This document shows positions 9,280 through 17,345 of a DNA stretch of 64,000 nt, one piece after another. This DNA comes from Clostridium tepidiprofundi DSM 19306 (GTDB taxonomy: Bacteria > Bacillota > Clostridia > Clostridiales > Clostridiaceae). The first letter of the stretch is position 1. Each line of letters opens with the position of its first letter. The position numbers and the translations under genes were made by a program. The notes beneath the pieces are model-generated. The model searched no databases. It had not been told where the DNA came from and worked only from the letters and a program-made list of their open reading frames with translations. The stretch spans positions 33,177 to 97,176 of the forward strand of contig NZ_LTBA01000006.1 in the NCBI RefSeq assembly GCF_001594005.1, written 5' to 3'.

Positions 9280-9405
9280 TTTTTCACCCCATCTAATATT
9301 CAAATATTTATTGCTTTTTCAAAGTTGGTAAAAGCGACACTAACTACTCTTACCAATAATCATTATCACCTTCCATATCATGAAGCCAATAATCCATAAA
9401 CAGTA

Positions 9406-9776
9406 TCATCCCAACAACTCACGTATCTTTTCCGTAAGTATGAATTTTCTTGTCTCATAGAATTTTTCAAAGTTTTCTATTTCAAGTGATTCGCCTTGCG
9501 GAATCATAGCCTGTTTACAAAATTCAACCTTTTGCTCGTCATTCATATAATTATAATAATCCACGAGGCCATATCATTTTTATTACCATTACTTCTACCT
9601 TCAAGTAAATGTAAACTAGGTAGACAATTACGCATTCCACGCCATCTTTTCCACTCTTCCATGCTAACAGTTATCGGTTTGCTGACATTAAATCTGTTGT
9701 CTGGATGTAAATGATCTTGCTTCTTTTTGATGAACTCTGTATAATAAGCAATCTGTACATCATAACTACTAGCTAT
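9406..9776 (-). pseudogene. C-terminal remnant of a DUF262/DUF1524 (GmrSD-type) protein, frameshifted
   Basis: Minus-strand translation gives ITVSMEEWKRWRGMRNCLPS and then LHLLEGRSNGNKNDM, the tail pattern of DUF262-family proteins (LP-LxLLEG-N-K). After a one-base frameshift near 9575 it continues as DYYNYMNDEQKVEFCKQAM and on to FYETRKFILTEKIRELLG before TGA 9406-9408. Only about 120 of some 550-600 codons remain. GmrSD-type proteins are nucleases that restrict modified phage DNA, so this was probably a defence gene. The putative first codons survive at 9889-9921, beyond a two-hairpin element. Confidence 0.7.
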
Positions 9777-9808
9777 TCATCGCTATCAGTAGAAACACGC
9801 CAATAGCT

Positions 9809-9883
9809 ACAAAGATTGTTCGTTTCACTTCCAATCTTTGTAAGAGGTCAGGCACCTTACAAAAACTGGACTGCAGTTTTTGT
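9809..9883 (-). repeat. Two-hairpin element, copy 2 (inverted relative to copy 1)
   Basis: Two perfect 10-bp stems: ACAAAGATTG with CAATCTTTGT (9809-9841) and ACAAAAACTG with CAGTTTTTGT (9859-9883). They are separated by AGGTCAGGCACCTT, the inverse of the core in copy 1. It sits at the break between the start and the tail of the DUF262 remnant. Confidence 0.75.
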
Positions 9884-9888
9884 TGCTA

Positions 9889-9921
9889 AAAGTTAAAAAA
9901 TACTTCCTTATCTATTTTCAA
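9889..9921 (-). pseudogene. Candidate first codons of the disrupted DUF262-type gene
   Basis: A GGTGGGTGATATT ribosome-binding region precedes TTG at 9919-9921, then KIDKEVFFNF and a stop at the edge of the two-hairpin element. DUF262 proteins often open with a similar acidic/aromatic stretch. The assignment rests on position, spacing and this short match, so it is tentative. Confidence 0.35.
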
Positions 9922-10089
9922 AATATCACCCACCTCGCACTTGCATAGACTTCTATCTAATTATATTTAAGTTTATAACAATTATATAAATATCCATATT
10001 TATAGTTTTTCAATAATTCTTTTAAACAACTCTTCTTCATTATGTATTAGAATATTGATTTTATTATAAATAGCATTTAAATTATCTTC

Positions 10090-10559
10090 TTTTTTAGAAT
10101 AAGCGCTTTAACAATTAAAAAGCTTAATTTATACCATTCCTTTAATAAAATTTCTGATTTTCTATAAGATATAAAAATTCATTGTTTCTATCTTCAGCAC
10201 TAAGTCTCATCAAACTTTTGTTTAATAGCTTTCTACTTGTAAATACTTCAAAAACTTTAAGTCTATAATTTAAATCAATCATTTTTTCTTTATAGTATTC
10301 TTTATAAATATCTATTAAATTAGGAATATAATTATTAACATTCTTAATACATCAATACCGATATAAGTTTCCCTTGTCCCCCCATTTTAATACCACTTTC
10401 ATCTATATTATTATTAGAGTGGATATCTAAAATAAAATAATTATTATATACTTTTTTCCATCCGCTATATATTACTTCTTCATCTAACCAATTATGATAT
10501 AGTTCTGATAGAAAATTTGGTATAATACCATTACTTAGGCAATTTAAAATAAATAACAA
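10090..10559 (-). pseudogene. Decayed gene of unknown family
   Basis: Minus-strand fragments in different frames join into one protein-like text: FLSELYHNWLDEEVIYSGWK, then FILDIHSNNNIDESGIKMGG, then after a frameshift NYIPNLIDIYKEYYKEKMID and FTSRKLLNKSLMRLSAEDRN. No start codon with a ribosome-binding site was found. The upstream end stops at AATAACAAGTCAATTTTA (10548-10565), a text found again at a transposase break at 63685. I do not recognise the family. Confidence 0.45.
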
Positions 10560-10799
10560 GTCAATTTTAAATTGCTATCATTTATTTTAAATTATACCAT
10601 TTTACTTATAATTTATAAATTGATATTTAACATAATTACACATAAATGTAACTTTGAAATTAATTTCAACTGAATTTAAGTATAATTCCCCCTTTCCCCA
10701 AAAATAATTTCCTATGGTTTATTTTACAATAAAACCACCTTTTTACATTTGCTTGGTGTCAATGTAACAAACCACTTTCCAATTTTGCAGAAAGTTCCA

Positions 10800-11367
10800 T
10801 CATTCTTAAAATGTTATCATGGTTTTTAATTTCATTATGAATTTATTTGAGATTATCAAAAATTGCATCTGTTTCTGGTATTTTCTTTAAAGGTTTTGTT
10901 TTTTGTACCTTTCTAAGTGTATATCTCAATGCATTAATTTTATTGTTTAGTGTCTGATTTGTTGGCAATTCTTCATCACAATATTTTTTCTGTACAATAA
11001 GTTGCTTCCTTATTTCTGCAACTGAAAGTCTTGTATATAGCCTTGCTGTTTTGAAACTAGGGTCTGTTTGACTTTGAAAATCTACTATCTCTTTTATATC
11101 TATCAATAGATTAGTAAGCTTTTCTTCAATTGGCTTACGCCCTCTCTCATTGAACTTATCAACTATTTTCTGTTTACTTTTTAACTCAAAAGTTCCCTTT
11201 CTTATAGTGTCCCTACTAACTCTAAATTCTTTAGCAATAAATGATTGTCCACCTTTTCCTTTCATTTTAGATAATTCTGCTAATACTATTCTTTTATCTG
11301 AACCTTTCAGTTTATTTACGCTTTTTATAAAAATATTTTTGCATTTTCCAAATAAATTATGTATCAT
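10800..11367 (-). pseudogene. ISAzo13-family transposase, N-terminal part with a nonsense codon
   Basis: 174 codons open from ATG 11367. KGGQSFIAKEFRVSRDTIRK is the helix-turn-helix; ERGRKPIEEK and RLSVAEIRKQL follow, then ETDAIFDNLK. These are in the order expected for ISAzo13 (Rhodopirellula-type) transposases. The frame is cut by TAA at 10843-10845, yet IHNEIKNHDNILRM, the next expected segment, continues in the same frame before similarity is lost. The whole DDE catalytic domain is missing. Non-functional remnant. Confidence 0.8.
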
Positions 11368-11464
11368 GTTATTAATATCCCTTTTGTGTTTATTTTTGTT
11401 TTCTAGTGATTACAATTAAAACACATTTTGAAGGGATATTTTTATTTTTCTGAAAATCGACTTG

Positions 11465-12340
11465 TTATTTTTTTGTTATAGCCCTACTCGCAGACATCAG
11501 CATAACTATAGCAGTATAAAGGATTACACAAATCACTATCCACTTCAATACCTCTAAAGGAAGTGATTTAACAATGTATGCTGCTATGATTACACCTACA
11601 CTACCTCCTATTGTAATTGCCATTGAAGCCTTCCTATCATATGCACCTTCCTTAATAAATTTGACTGATGCAACAGGCATTAAAAATGCACATGAACCCA
11701 TCATTATTGGAAAAGCAGCCTTTGGAGACATTCCTAAAAAGAATATCAATGCCATGCATGGAGCATATAGTCCTATACCAGCAGTCATTAGTGAACCTAA
11801 TACAAAATTTGCAATAACTGCAAATACTAGCTTACCTCCAGTTAGTCCAATTGAATTTCCGCCGCTTGGAAACCACCCCATTTCACTTGCAAACATTAAG
11901 AATGCGGTTGCAAGTAGTGCTATCCCCATTACAACTTGTATTTTCCTTTCAGGTAATCTTGCAACAATACCAGCACCTATCCAAGCACCTAATACAGCCG
12001 CTACTAACATTGCAACTAATGTTACTGCTTCGACTTTTATAACTCTCATAAATATAAATGCTTCCATTATAACTGGAATTGTACAAGATACATTTAATGT
12101 CCCTGGTATAACTCTATCATGCGTTTGTTTAAATCCTTTTAAAAGTGCCGTAGTTGGTGCGAAAGAACCAATTCCTAATGTATCAAAAAAATTTGTTATA
12201 AAGCCTATAACACCGGTTTTAATCCATGAGTTGTCCTCAAGTCTATTTTTATGTTTCATAAAGTCTCTAATAAATATACTAGCAAACCACAAAGTCAATA
12301 TTCCTAAAATAAACATCAATACAGTAATCAAAGTATTCAA
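11465..12340 (-). CDS. TSUP-family (TauE/SafE-like) membrane permease
   Basis: 291 residues, highly hydrophobic, with about 7-8 predicted transmembrane segments. It shows the duplicated TSUP layout: GVIGFITNFFDTLGIGSFAP in the first half and a similar glycine-rich GLYAPCMALIFFLGMSPKAA in the second. TSUP proteins export or import sulfite, sulfoacetate, thiosulfate or small organic anions; the substrate here is unknown. The start used is TTG with a weak ribosome-binding site; an ATG nine codons in is an alternative. It stands alone. Confidence 0.85.
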   Translation of the reverse strand: MNTLITVLMFILGILTLWFASIFIRDFMKHKNRLEDNSWIKTGVIGFITNFFDTLGIGSFAPTTALLKGFKQTHDRVIPGTLNVSCTIPVIMEAFIFMRVIKVEAVTLVAMLVAAVLGAWIGAGIVARLPERKIQVVMGIALLATAFLMFASEMGWFPSGGNSIGLTGGKLVFAVIANFVLGSLMTAGIGLYAPCMALIFFLGMSPKAAFPIMMGSCAFLMPVASVKFIKEGAYDRKASMAITIGGSVGVIIAAYIVKSLPLEVLKWIVICVILYTAIVMLMSASRAITKK

Positions 12341-12460
12341 CCCACTTTCTTCTTTTGTTTTGTATAAAGCACTTCTACAATAGTATTTGCAATGTAGTGA
12401 ATATTAAAACCTATTTGTTCGATATTAATACTATTCTGAAAAAATCATTGTTTTTTATAT

Positions 12461-12494
12461 AAAAAAAGAGTCCACTAAAAGTAGGCTCTTTTTA
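12461..12494 (-). terminator. Rho-independent terminator after the metal-binding lipoprotein gene
   Basis: AAAAAGAG..CTC TTTTT stem with a short loop and runs of A and T on both sides, 40 bp beyond the stop of the minus-strand gene at 12536. It could work in both directions. Confidence 0.75.
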
Positions 12495-12535
12495 TTCTCT
12501 TAAACAAATTTTCTTTAATTCTTGTTATAGCGTTA

Positions 12536-13432
12536 TTATTTTTTCTCAATACCCAATACTTGCTTAAATATTTTAGCTGTTTTCTCTAAATTCTCAATAT
12601 AATTTGGTGCCAAAGGCTCAATCATCTCTGATTTGCCTTTAATTTCATTTGCTATAATTTTAGTCTGACTACTATCTATTTCTGCCTGATAGAAAATAAC
12701 CTTTATGTTATTCTTTTTAGCTAATTCAATAGTCTCTTCTATGACTTTGGGTGTAGCTTTCTTACCATTTCTCTCAAGTGCTATCATATTAAGACCATAG
12801 TCATCAGCAAAATATCCAAAAGAAGGATGATATACTATAAAAGTTTTGTTGGGTAAATTTTTTAATGAATCTCTTATTTCACTATCTAATTTTTTCAATT
12901 TATCAATGTATTCATTAGCGTTTTTTTCGTATGTATCTTTATGTTTAGGATCTAAATCAGATAAGTTTTTTTCAATAGTATTTATCATAACAATAACCCT
13001 TTTAGGTGACAACCATATATGAGGATCTCTTTTACCCTCACTAAACTCCCTATCCTTATAAACCTTTCTGACCTCATCCTCTAAATGTACTATCTTCATA
13101 GAATCGGATAATTCTTCTGCTTTTGGTAAAATATTAGCTTTTTCAGTTGGTACACCTATTGAAAAATACAATTTTGCCTTACTAAATTGCTCCATAAGTT
13201 TTGGAGTTGGCTGATAATTAGTTGGGCTATTTCCTGGGGGTATCATAGTAATAACTTGAACTAAATCTCCTCCTACAGCCTTAATAAAAGTACTTTCTGG
13301 TACAATAGATGATGCAATTATAATTTTGCTTGTTTTTATATTTTCTTTTTCAGATTTAATTGTTCTGTTAGAACATGCTGATAAAGTCCCAATTAAGAAA
13401 ATCATTATTAAAATAGCATAAATTTTCTTCAT
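12536..13432 (-). CDS. Zinc/manganese-type ABC substrate-binding lipoprotein (ZnuA/TroA family), no transporter partner
   Basis: About 298 residues from ATG 13432; a GTG at 13438 fits the AAGGAGG site equally well. Lipoprotein signal MKKIYAILIMIFLIGTLSAC with the lipidated Cys in LSAC. Cluster A-I metal-binding fold: DPHIWLSP and YHPSFGYFADDYGL supply two of the usual histidine ligands. The first ligand, normally His in a PHxY motif, is Thr here (SPTNYQPTP). A conserved acidic site (FYQAEIDSSQ) is present. No ATPase or permease gene is adjacent, so it must share a transporter encoded elsewhere or serve as a metal chaperone. Confidence 0.85.
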   Translation of the reverse strand: MKKIYAILIMIFLIGTLSACSNRTIKSEKENIKTSKIIIASSIVPESTFIKAVGGDLVQVITMIPPGNSPTNYQPTPKLMEQFSKAKLYFSIGVPTEKANILPKAEELSDSMKIVHLEDEVRKVYKDREFSEGKRDPHIWLSPKRVIVMINTIEKNLSDLDPKHKDTYEKNANEYIDKLKKLDSEIRDSLKNLPNKTFIVYHPSFGYFADDYGLNMIALERNGKKATPKVIEETIELAKKNNIKVIFYQAEIDSSQTKIIANEIKGKSEMIEPLAPNYIENLEKTAKIFKQVLGIEKK

Positions 13433-13487
13433 ATACACATAATTCCTCCTTGAATGATATTGCATTTCATTTGCATAAACAATAAAT

Positions 13488-13516
13488 ATTTTAGCACATA
13501 TAACTTATGTATTCAA
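13488..13516 (-). promoter_or_regulatory. Promoter of the metal-binding lipoprotein gene
   Basis: Minus strand TTGAAT (13511-13516), 17 bp spacer, TAAAAT (13488-13493) with TG one base before the -10. It lies within the short gap after the EamA gene, so the two genes need not be co-transcribed. Confidence 0.6.
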
Positions 13517-13524
13517 CTCTAATA

Positions 13525-14394
13525 TTATCGTTTTCCTCTAATCAACACTATTACGGCTGATAAAATAAGAACACTTCCTATAATAATCTTAAATGTGATA
13601 ACTTCCTTCAATATAATAGCTCCTAAAACTAAAGATACTACTGGTTCTAATGTACTCAATATAGTTGCATTTGATGGCCCAATTAGTTTAACACCCTCTA
13701 AGAAAGTCATTAAAGCTATTATTGTAGAAATGAATGCTAATACCAAAATACAAATTAAACTAACTAATGACATTCTGATATTTAAATCATTTGAAATTAA
13801 TCCCAAAACAAACATTGCACTAGCCGATAATATAGAAAAATAAAACGTCATAACATAACTATTTAATTTCTCAAATTCTTTATTAGAAATGCCGATAACA
13901 TATATCGAATAGCATATTGCAGAAATAAATGCAAGTAAAATCCCAAATAAATTTAAATGACAACCTTTTATATCAACTAAAATAACTAAACCCACTAATG
14001 TCATAATCAAACTGACTATTTTCCTTAGGGTTATATTTTCATTGCAAAATAATGCTGTAAAAATAACAACAATTGCTGGATGAATATATAATATCATTGT
14101 TGCAAGTCCTACCGAAATGTAATTGTATGATGTGAAAATTATTATAGAACATCCTGTATATCCTATTAATCCCAAAATTAAAATCAATATAATTTGCTTT
14201 TTATTCAATTTTAATGAGAAATTTTTATATTTTATATATGCTAATAGCATAATTGAAGCAAATGCAAATCTAAAAAATAAAACACTAACACTATTTGAAC
14301 CATAAATATATGCTATTTTAGCTAAAATAGGCATAATACCAAATGCTACGGCTGACAATATTATATAAAATATACCCTTAATACTTCTATCCAT
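13525..14394 (-). CDS. EamA/DMT-superfamily transporter
   Basis: 289 residues with about ten hydrophobic segments arranged as two EamA repeats, each of about 135 residues. The second repeat ends with the typical LEPVVSLVLGAIILKE. Ribosome-binding site AGAGGGGA is 6-7 bp before the ATG. EamA proteins export amino acids, nucleosides or other metabolites; the substrate cannot be inferred. It is divergent from the alpha-amylase gene. Confidence 0.85.
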   Translation of the reverse strand: MDRSIKGIFYIILSAVAFGIMPILAKIAYIYGSNSVSVLFFRFAFASIMLLAYIKYKNFSLKLNKKQIILILILGLIGYTGCSIIIFTSYNYISVGLATMILYIHPAIVVIFTALFCNENITLRKIVSLIMTLVGLVILVDIKGCHLNLFGILLAFISAICYSIYVIGISNKEFEKLNSYVMTFYFSILSASAMFVLGLISNDLNIRMSLVSLICILVLAFISTIIALMTFLEGVKLIGPSNATILSTLEPVVSLVLGAIILKEVITFKIIIGSVLILSAVIVLIRGKR

Positions 14395-14498
14395 ATATAT
14401 CCCCTCTATAATCTATATTTAAACACAAAACCATTATTACACAAAAATAGTAAAAATACTAGTTAAATATTGTTTCCAAATATTTTTATTAAAATCTA

Positions 14499-14515
14499 TG
14501 CAAACGATTGCGTTG
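14499..14515. promoter_or_regulatory. LacI-type operator in the alpha-amylase promoter region
   Basis: TGCAAACGATTGCGTTG, a near-palindrome centred on CGATTG. It matches operators at 23623-23640 and 25457-25470. A TATAAA at 14529-14534 places it over the -35 region, consistent with repression by a MalR-like regulator or CcpA-type control. Confidence 0.7.
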
Positions 14516-14558
14516 AGTGTAAAAATACTATAAAATAGTACCTGAGGAGGTATTCATA

Positions 14559-16088
14559 ATGAAGCAAAAAATACTTATATTAATTACGATAGCACTAATG
14601 TTATCATCAGGATGTACTTTAAATAAGAGTACTCCTACTCAAAGTATTTCTAATCATACTAATAAGAGTTGTCAAACATCTGCTAATGGTTTTCAAACAA
14701 AAAAAATTAAAAAAAGTTATATTCCTAAGTACAATGTTTCAAACACAGGTGGCAATTTTAGTAACCACGATTTAATTTATTTTATAATGACAGATCGTTT
14801 TTATGATGGTGATACTTCAAATGATAATTTCCCTGATGTAAATAAGAAAGATGCTAAAGCATACCATGGTGGTGATTTAAAAGGAATTATCAAAAAACTA
14901 GATTACATAAAATCTCTTGGTACAACAGCTATATGGATTACACCAGTAGTTAAAAATGAGCCTAAAGGATATCACGGTTATTGGGCATACGACTTTTACA
15001 AGGTAGATCCTCATATTGGAACTATGGATGATTTTAAGAATTTGGTTGATGAAGCTCATAAGAGAAATATAAAAGTCATAATGGATTATGTTGTTAATCA
15101 CACCGGATATAATTCACCTTGGTTAAAAGATGATACAAAAAAGGACTGGTTTCATACAAAATTAAACATTACCAATTGGAGTGATCAAAAACAAGTAGAA
15201 AATGGTTGGTTATCAGGTCTTCCTGATTTAAATCAAGAAAATCCTGAAGTTAGAAAATATTTTATTGAAAACGCATTATGGTGGATTAGCAAAACAAATA
15301 TAGATGGTATGAGACTAGACACAGTACGTCATGTTCCAAAAGAATTTTGGAATGAATTTGCACATGCAATCAAAGAAAAGTACCCAAACTTTTATCTGCT
15401 TGGAGAAGTATGGAATGAAAGCACACATTACCTTGAACAATATCATAAATTAGGTATAGATGGTTTAACAAATTATTCTATGTATAATGGCATTAAAAAT
15501 GCATTTACTAGATTTGGACAAACAGATTCATTAATTAATGCTATAAAACAAGAAACTAATTTTTCAAATCCAGAAATAAATGGAATATTTATAGATAATC
15601 ATGACAATATGAGATTAATCTCTATGGCTGGAAAACACGGAAAAGAATATTTAAAACAAGCTTTAACTTTTGAATTAACCTATCCTTCTATACCAATTAT
15701 ATACTATGGTACTGAAATTGGCATGCAAGGTAAATCTGATCCAGATAACAGAAGGGATATGGAATGGAATAAAACCAAGAAATCTGACATATTAGACTTT
15801 TACAGAAAGATAGTTGATTTTAGAAATACAAATCCAGCATTACAAACAGGTGATTTTAAATTATTAGATTACGATTCATATTTTCTATCATATATGAGAA
15901 AGCATAATAATAGTTCTGTGATAGTAGTTATGAATCTGCAAAACAAAAATAAGAATGTAACAATCAATGTTCCTCAAAACAATACAAAGTTTAAAGATTT
16001 GCTTACAAATAAAACTTACACTCTAGAACACAATAAGCTACAATTAATGTTAAAACCTCTAGATTTAATTATTCTAGAGTCAAATTAA
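14559..16088 (+). CDS. Secreted alpha-amylase lipoprotein (GH13)
   Basis: 509 residues. The signal peptide ends at SSGC, Cys19 being the lipidation site, so the enzyme is tethered to the outer face of the membrane. A Ser/Thr/Asn-rich linker runs to about residue 65. The GH13 barrel follows, with DYVVNH (about 176-181), catalytic Asp254 in GMRLDTVRH, Glu283 in LLGEVWNE and Asp349 in FIDNHDN. A short beta C-domain ends the protein. It hydrolyses internal alpha-1,4 bonds of starch or glycogen, feeding the maltodextrin importer encoded at 20-23.6 kb. Ribosome-binding site GAGGAGGT. It is on the opposite strand to the rest of the block but shares its operator. Confidence 0.93.
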   Translation: MKQKILILITIALMLSSGCTLNKSTPTQSISNHTNKSCQTSANGFQTKKIKKSYIPKYNVSNTGGNFSNHDLIYFIMTDRFYDGDTSNDNFPDVNKKDAKAYHGGDLKGIIKKLDYIKSLGTTAIWITPVVKNEPKGYHGYWAYDFYKVDPHIGTMDDFKNLVDEAHKRNIKVIMDYVVNHTGYNSPWLKDDTKKDWFHTKLNITNWSDQKQVENGWLSGLPDLNQENPEVRKYFIENALWWISKTNIDGMRLDTVRHVPKEFWNEFAHAIKEKYPNFYLLGEVWNESTHYLEQYHKLGIDGLTNYSMYNGIKNAFTRFGQTDSLINAIKQETNFSNPEINGIFIDNHDNMRLISMAGKHGKEYLKQALTFELTYPSIPIIYYGTEIGMQGKSDPDNRRDMEWNKTKKSDILDFYRKIVDFRNTNPALQTGDFKLLDYDSYFLSYMRKHNNSSVIVVMNLQNKNKNVTINVPQNNTKFKDLLTNKTYTLEHNKLQLMLKPLDLIILESN

Positions 16089-16156
16089 ATTGATATTTAT
16101 CAATTTAATAATACTTCACTTCTATAGGTGAAAGATTAAAATTTTTTATTTCAGGC

Positions 16157-16215
16157 AGACAAATTTTCTACCTGAAACACTGATGTTTTGCTTTAAGCAA
16201 AACGATTTCATTAAT
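16157..16215 (-). repeat. Small palindromic repeat, GTTTTGCTTTAGCAAAAC family, copy 1
   Basis: Reverse strand reads TCGTTTTGCTTAAAGCAAAA then CATCAGTGTTTCAGGTAG. It is related to sequences at 27748-27812 and 40416-40478. It lies just downstream of the amylase gene. Confidence 0.65.
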
Positions 16216-16226
16216 ATTTCCCCTTA

Positions 16227-16275
16227 AAAGGAGCTGTTGCTAACAGATCTAAAGTCCATTAGCAACAGCTCCTTT
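16227..16275 (+). terminator. Strong hairpin downstream of alpha-amylase, probable terminator
   Basis: A perfect 17-bp stem (AAAGGAGCTGTTGCTAA with its complement) and a 15-base loop. The T-tract after it is short, so it may be a terminator or an mRNA-stabilising structure. Confidence 0.65.
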
Positions 16276-16374
16276 ATACTCCCTAATTTCTAGCACCTTG
16301 GAAACATTAATTAATGAATAGTGAATAAAGAATAGTATAGGTTGAAATTGTTTCACAATTTCTTTAAATTAATA

Positions 16375-17335
16375 AGATTGCTAGTTGACCAGTTGGCTAG
16401 CGACCAGTTAGTGTTGAAATTACTTCGTAATTTCTTAAAAACAAGACTACCAGTTTTTCAGTCGGCTATAAGTATTTAACAATCAAGTTGTGAATCTGTG
16501 CTAGCAGTCTAGCCCTCTGGCAACCTAGCAAACTTGTTTTCCCTAGCACCTAGCATCTAATAATATACTGGTTTTCAAGTTACAAATCTGTACTAGAGAT
16601 TAGAGATTGGAGACCAAAACAAAGTCACTAATCACCAATCACTAGTCGCCAAAACATATTGTGACCTAGTCAGAGCAACCCTAGCACCTTCTTTTTCCCT
16701 AGCACCTAGTACCTAATAAGATACTGGTTTTCAAGTCACAAATTTGTACTGGAGACTGGAGATTAGAGATTGGAGACTAAACAAAGTCACTAATCACCAA
16801 TCACTAGTCGCCAAAACGTATTGTGACCTAGTCAGAGCAACCCTAGCACCTTCTTTTTCCCTAGCACCTAGTACCTAATAAGATACTGGTTTTCAAGTTG
16901 CAAATTTGTACTGGAGACTGGGGATTAGAGATTGGAGACTAAACAAAGTCACTAATCACCAATCACTAGTCGCCAAAACATATTGTGACCTAGTCAGAGC
17001 AACCCTAGCACCTTCTTTTTCCCTAGCACCTAGTACCTAATAAGATACTGGTTTTCAAGTTGCAAATTTGTACTGGAGACTGGGGATTAGAGATTGGAGA
17101 CTAAACAAAGTCACTAGTCACCAATCACTAGTCGCCAAAACATATTGTGACCTAGTCAGAGCAACCCCAGTACCTTCTTTTTCCTCCTAGTACCTAGCAC
17201 CTAATAAGATACTGGTTTTCAAGTTGCAAATTTGTACTGGAGACTGGAGATTAGAGATTGGAAACTAAAACAAAGTCACCAGTCTCCAAACCAAATTGTT
17301 ACTTAACTAGAAATTAAACCCTAGCATTTTTCTAG
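16375..17335 (-). repeat. Tandem 162 bp hairpin repeat, array B (four units plus partial ends)
   Basis: The landmark AAAAC(A/G)TATTGTGAC starts at 16651, 16813, 16975 and 17137, an exact 162 bp period. It is the reverse complement of array A. A diverged end unit (about 16480-16560) carries CTAGCCCTCTGGCAACCTAG, the inverse of the diverged end of array A, so the two arrays face each other as inverted repeats. A further partial unit (17221-17335) runs up to the pullulanase stop codon. At 16735 one unit reads GTCACAAAT where array A has the complement of GTTACAAAT, which restores pairing with GTCACAA earlier in the unit. The two short palindromes at about 16343-16362 and 16415-16433 (GAAATT..AATTTC) are outside the repeat proper. 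Confidence 0.95.
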
Positions 17336-17345
17336 CCCCTGCTCC

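Noticed and set aside
9496..9714. 72-codon plus-strand open frame
   Set aside because: The minus strand here reads as the DUF262-type C-terminus, which explains the region better.
11574..12383. 269-codon plus-strand open frame
   Set aside because: It is exactly antisense to the TSUP permease gene, has no ribosome-binding site, and its composition mirrors the opposite strand. The minus-strand protein has clear family motifs.
16375..17335. Insertion sequence or composite transposon formed by arrays A and B
   Set aside because: Neither array contains a transposase or defined ends with target duplications, and the enclosed transposase remnants belong to unrelated families. An inverted repeat arrangement is all that can be claimed.
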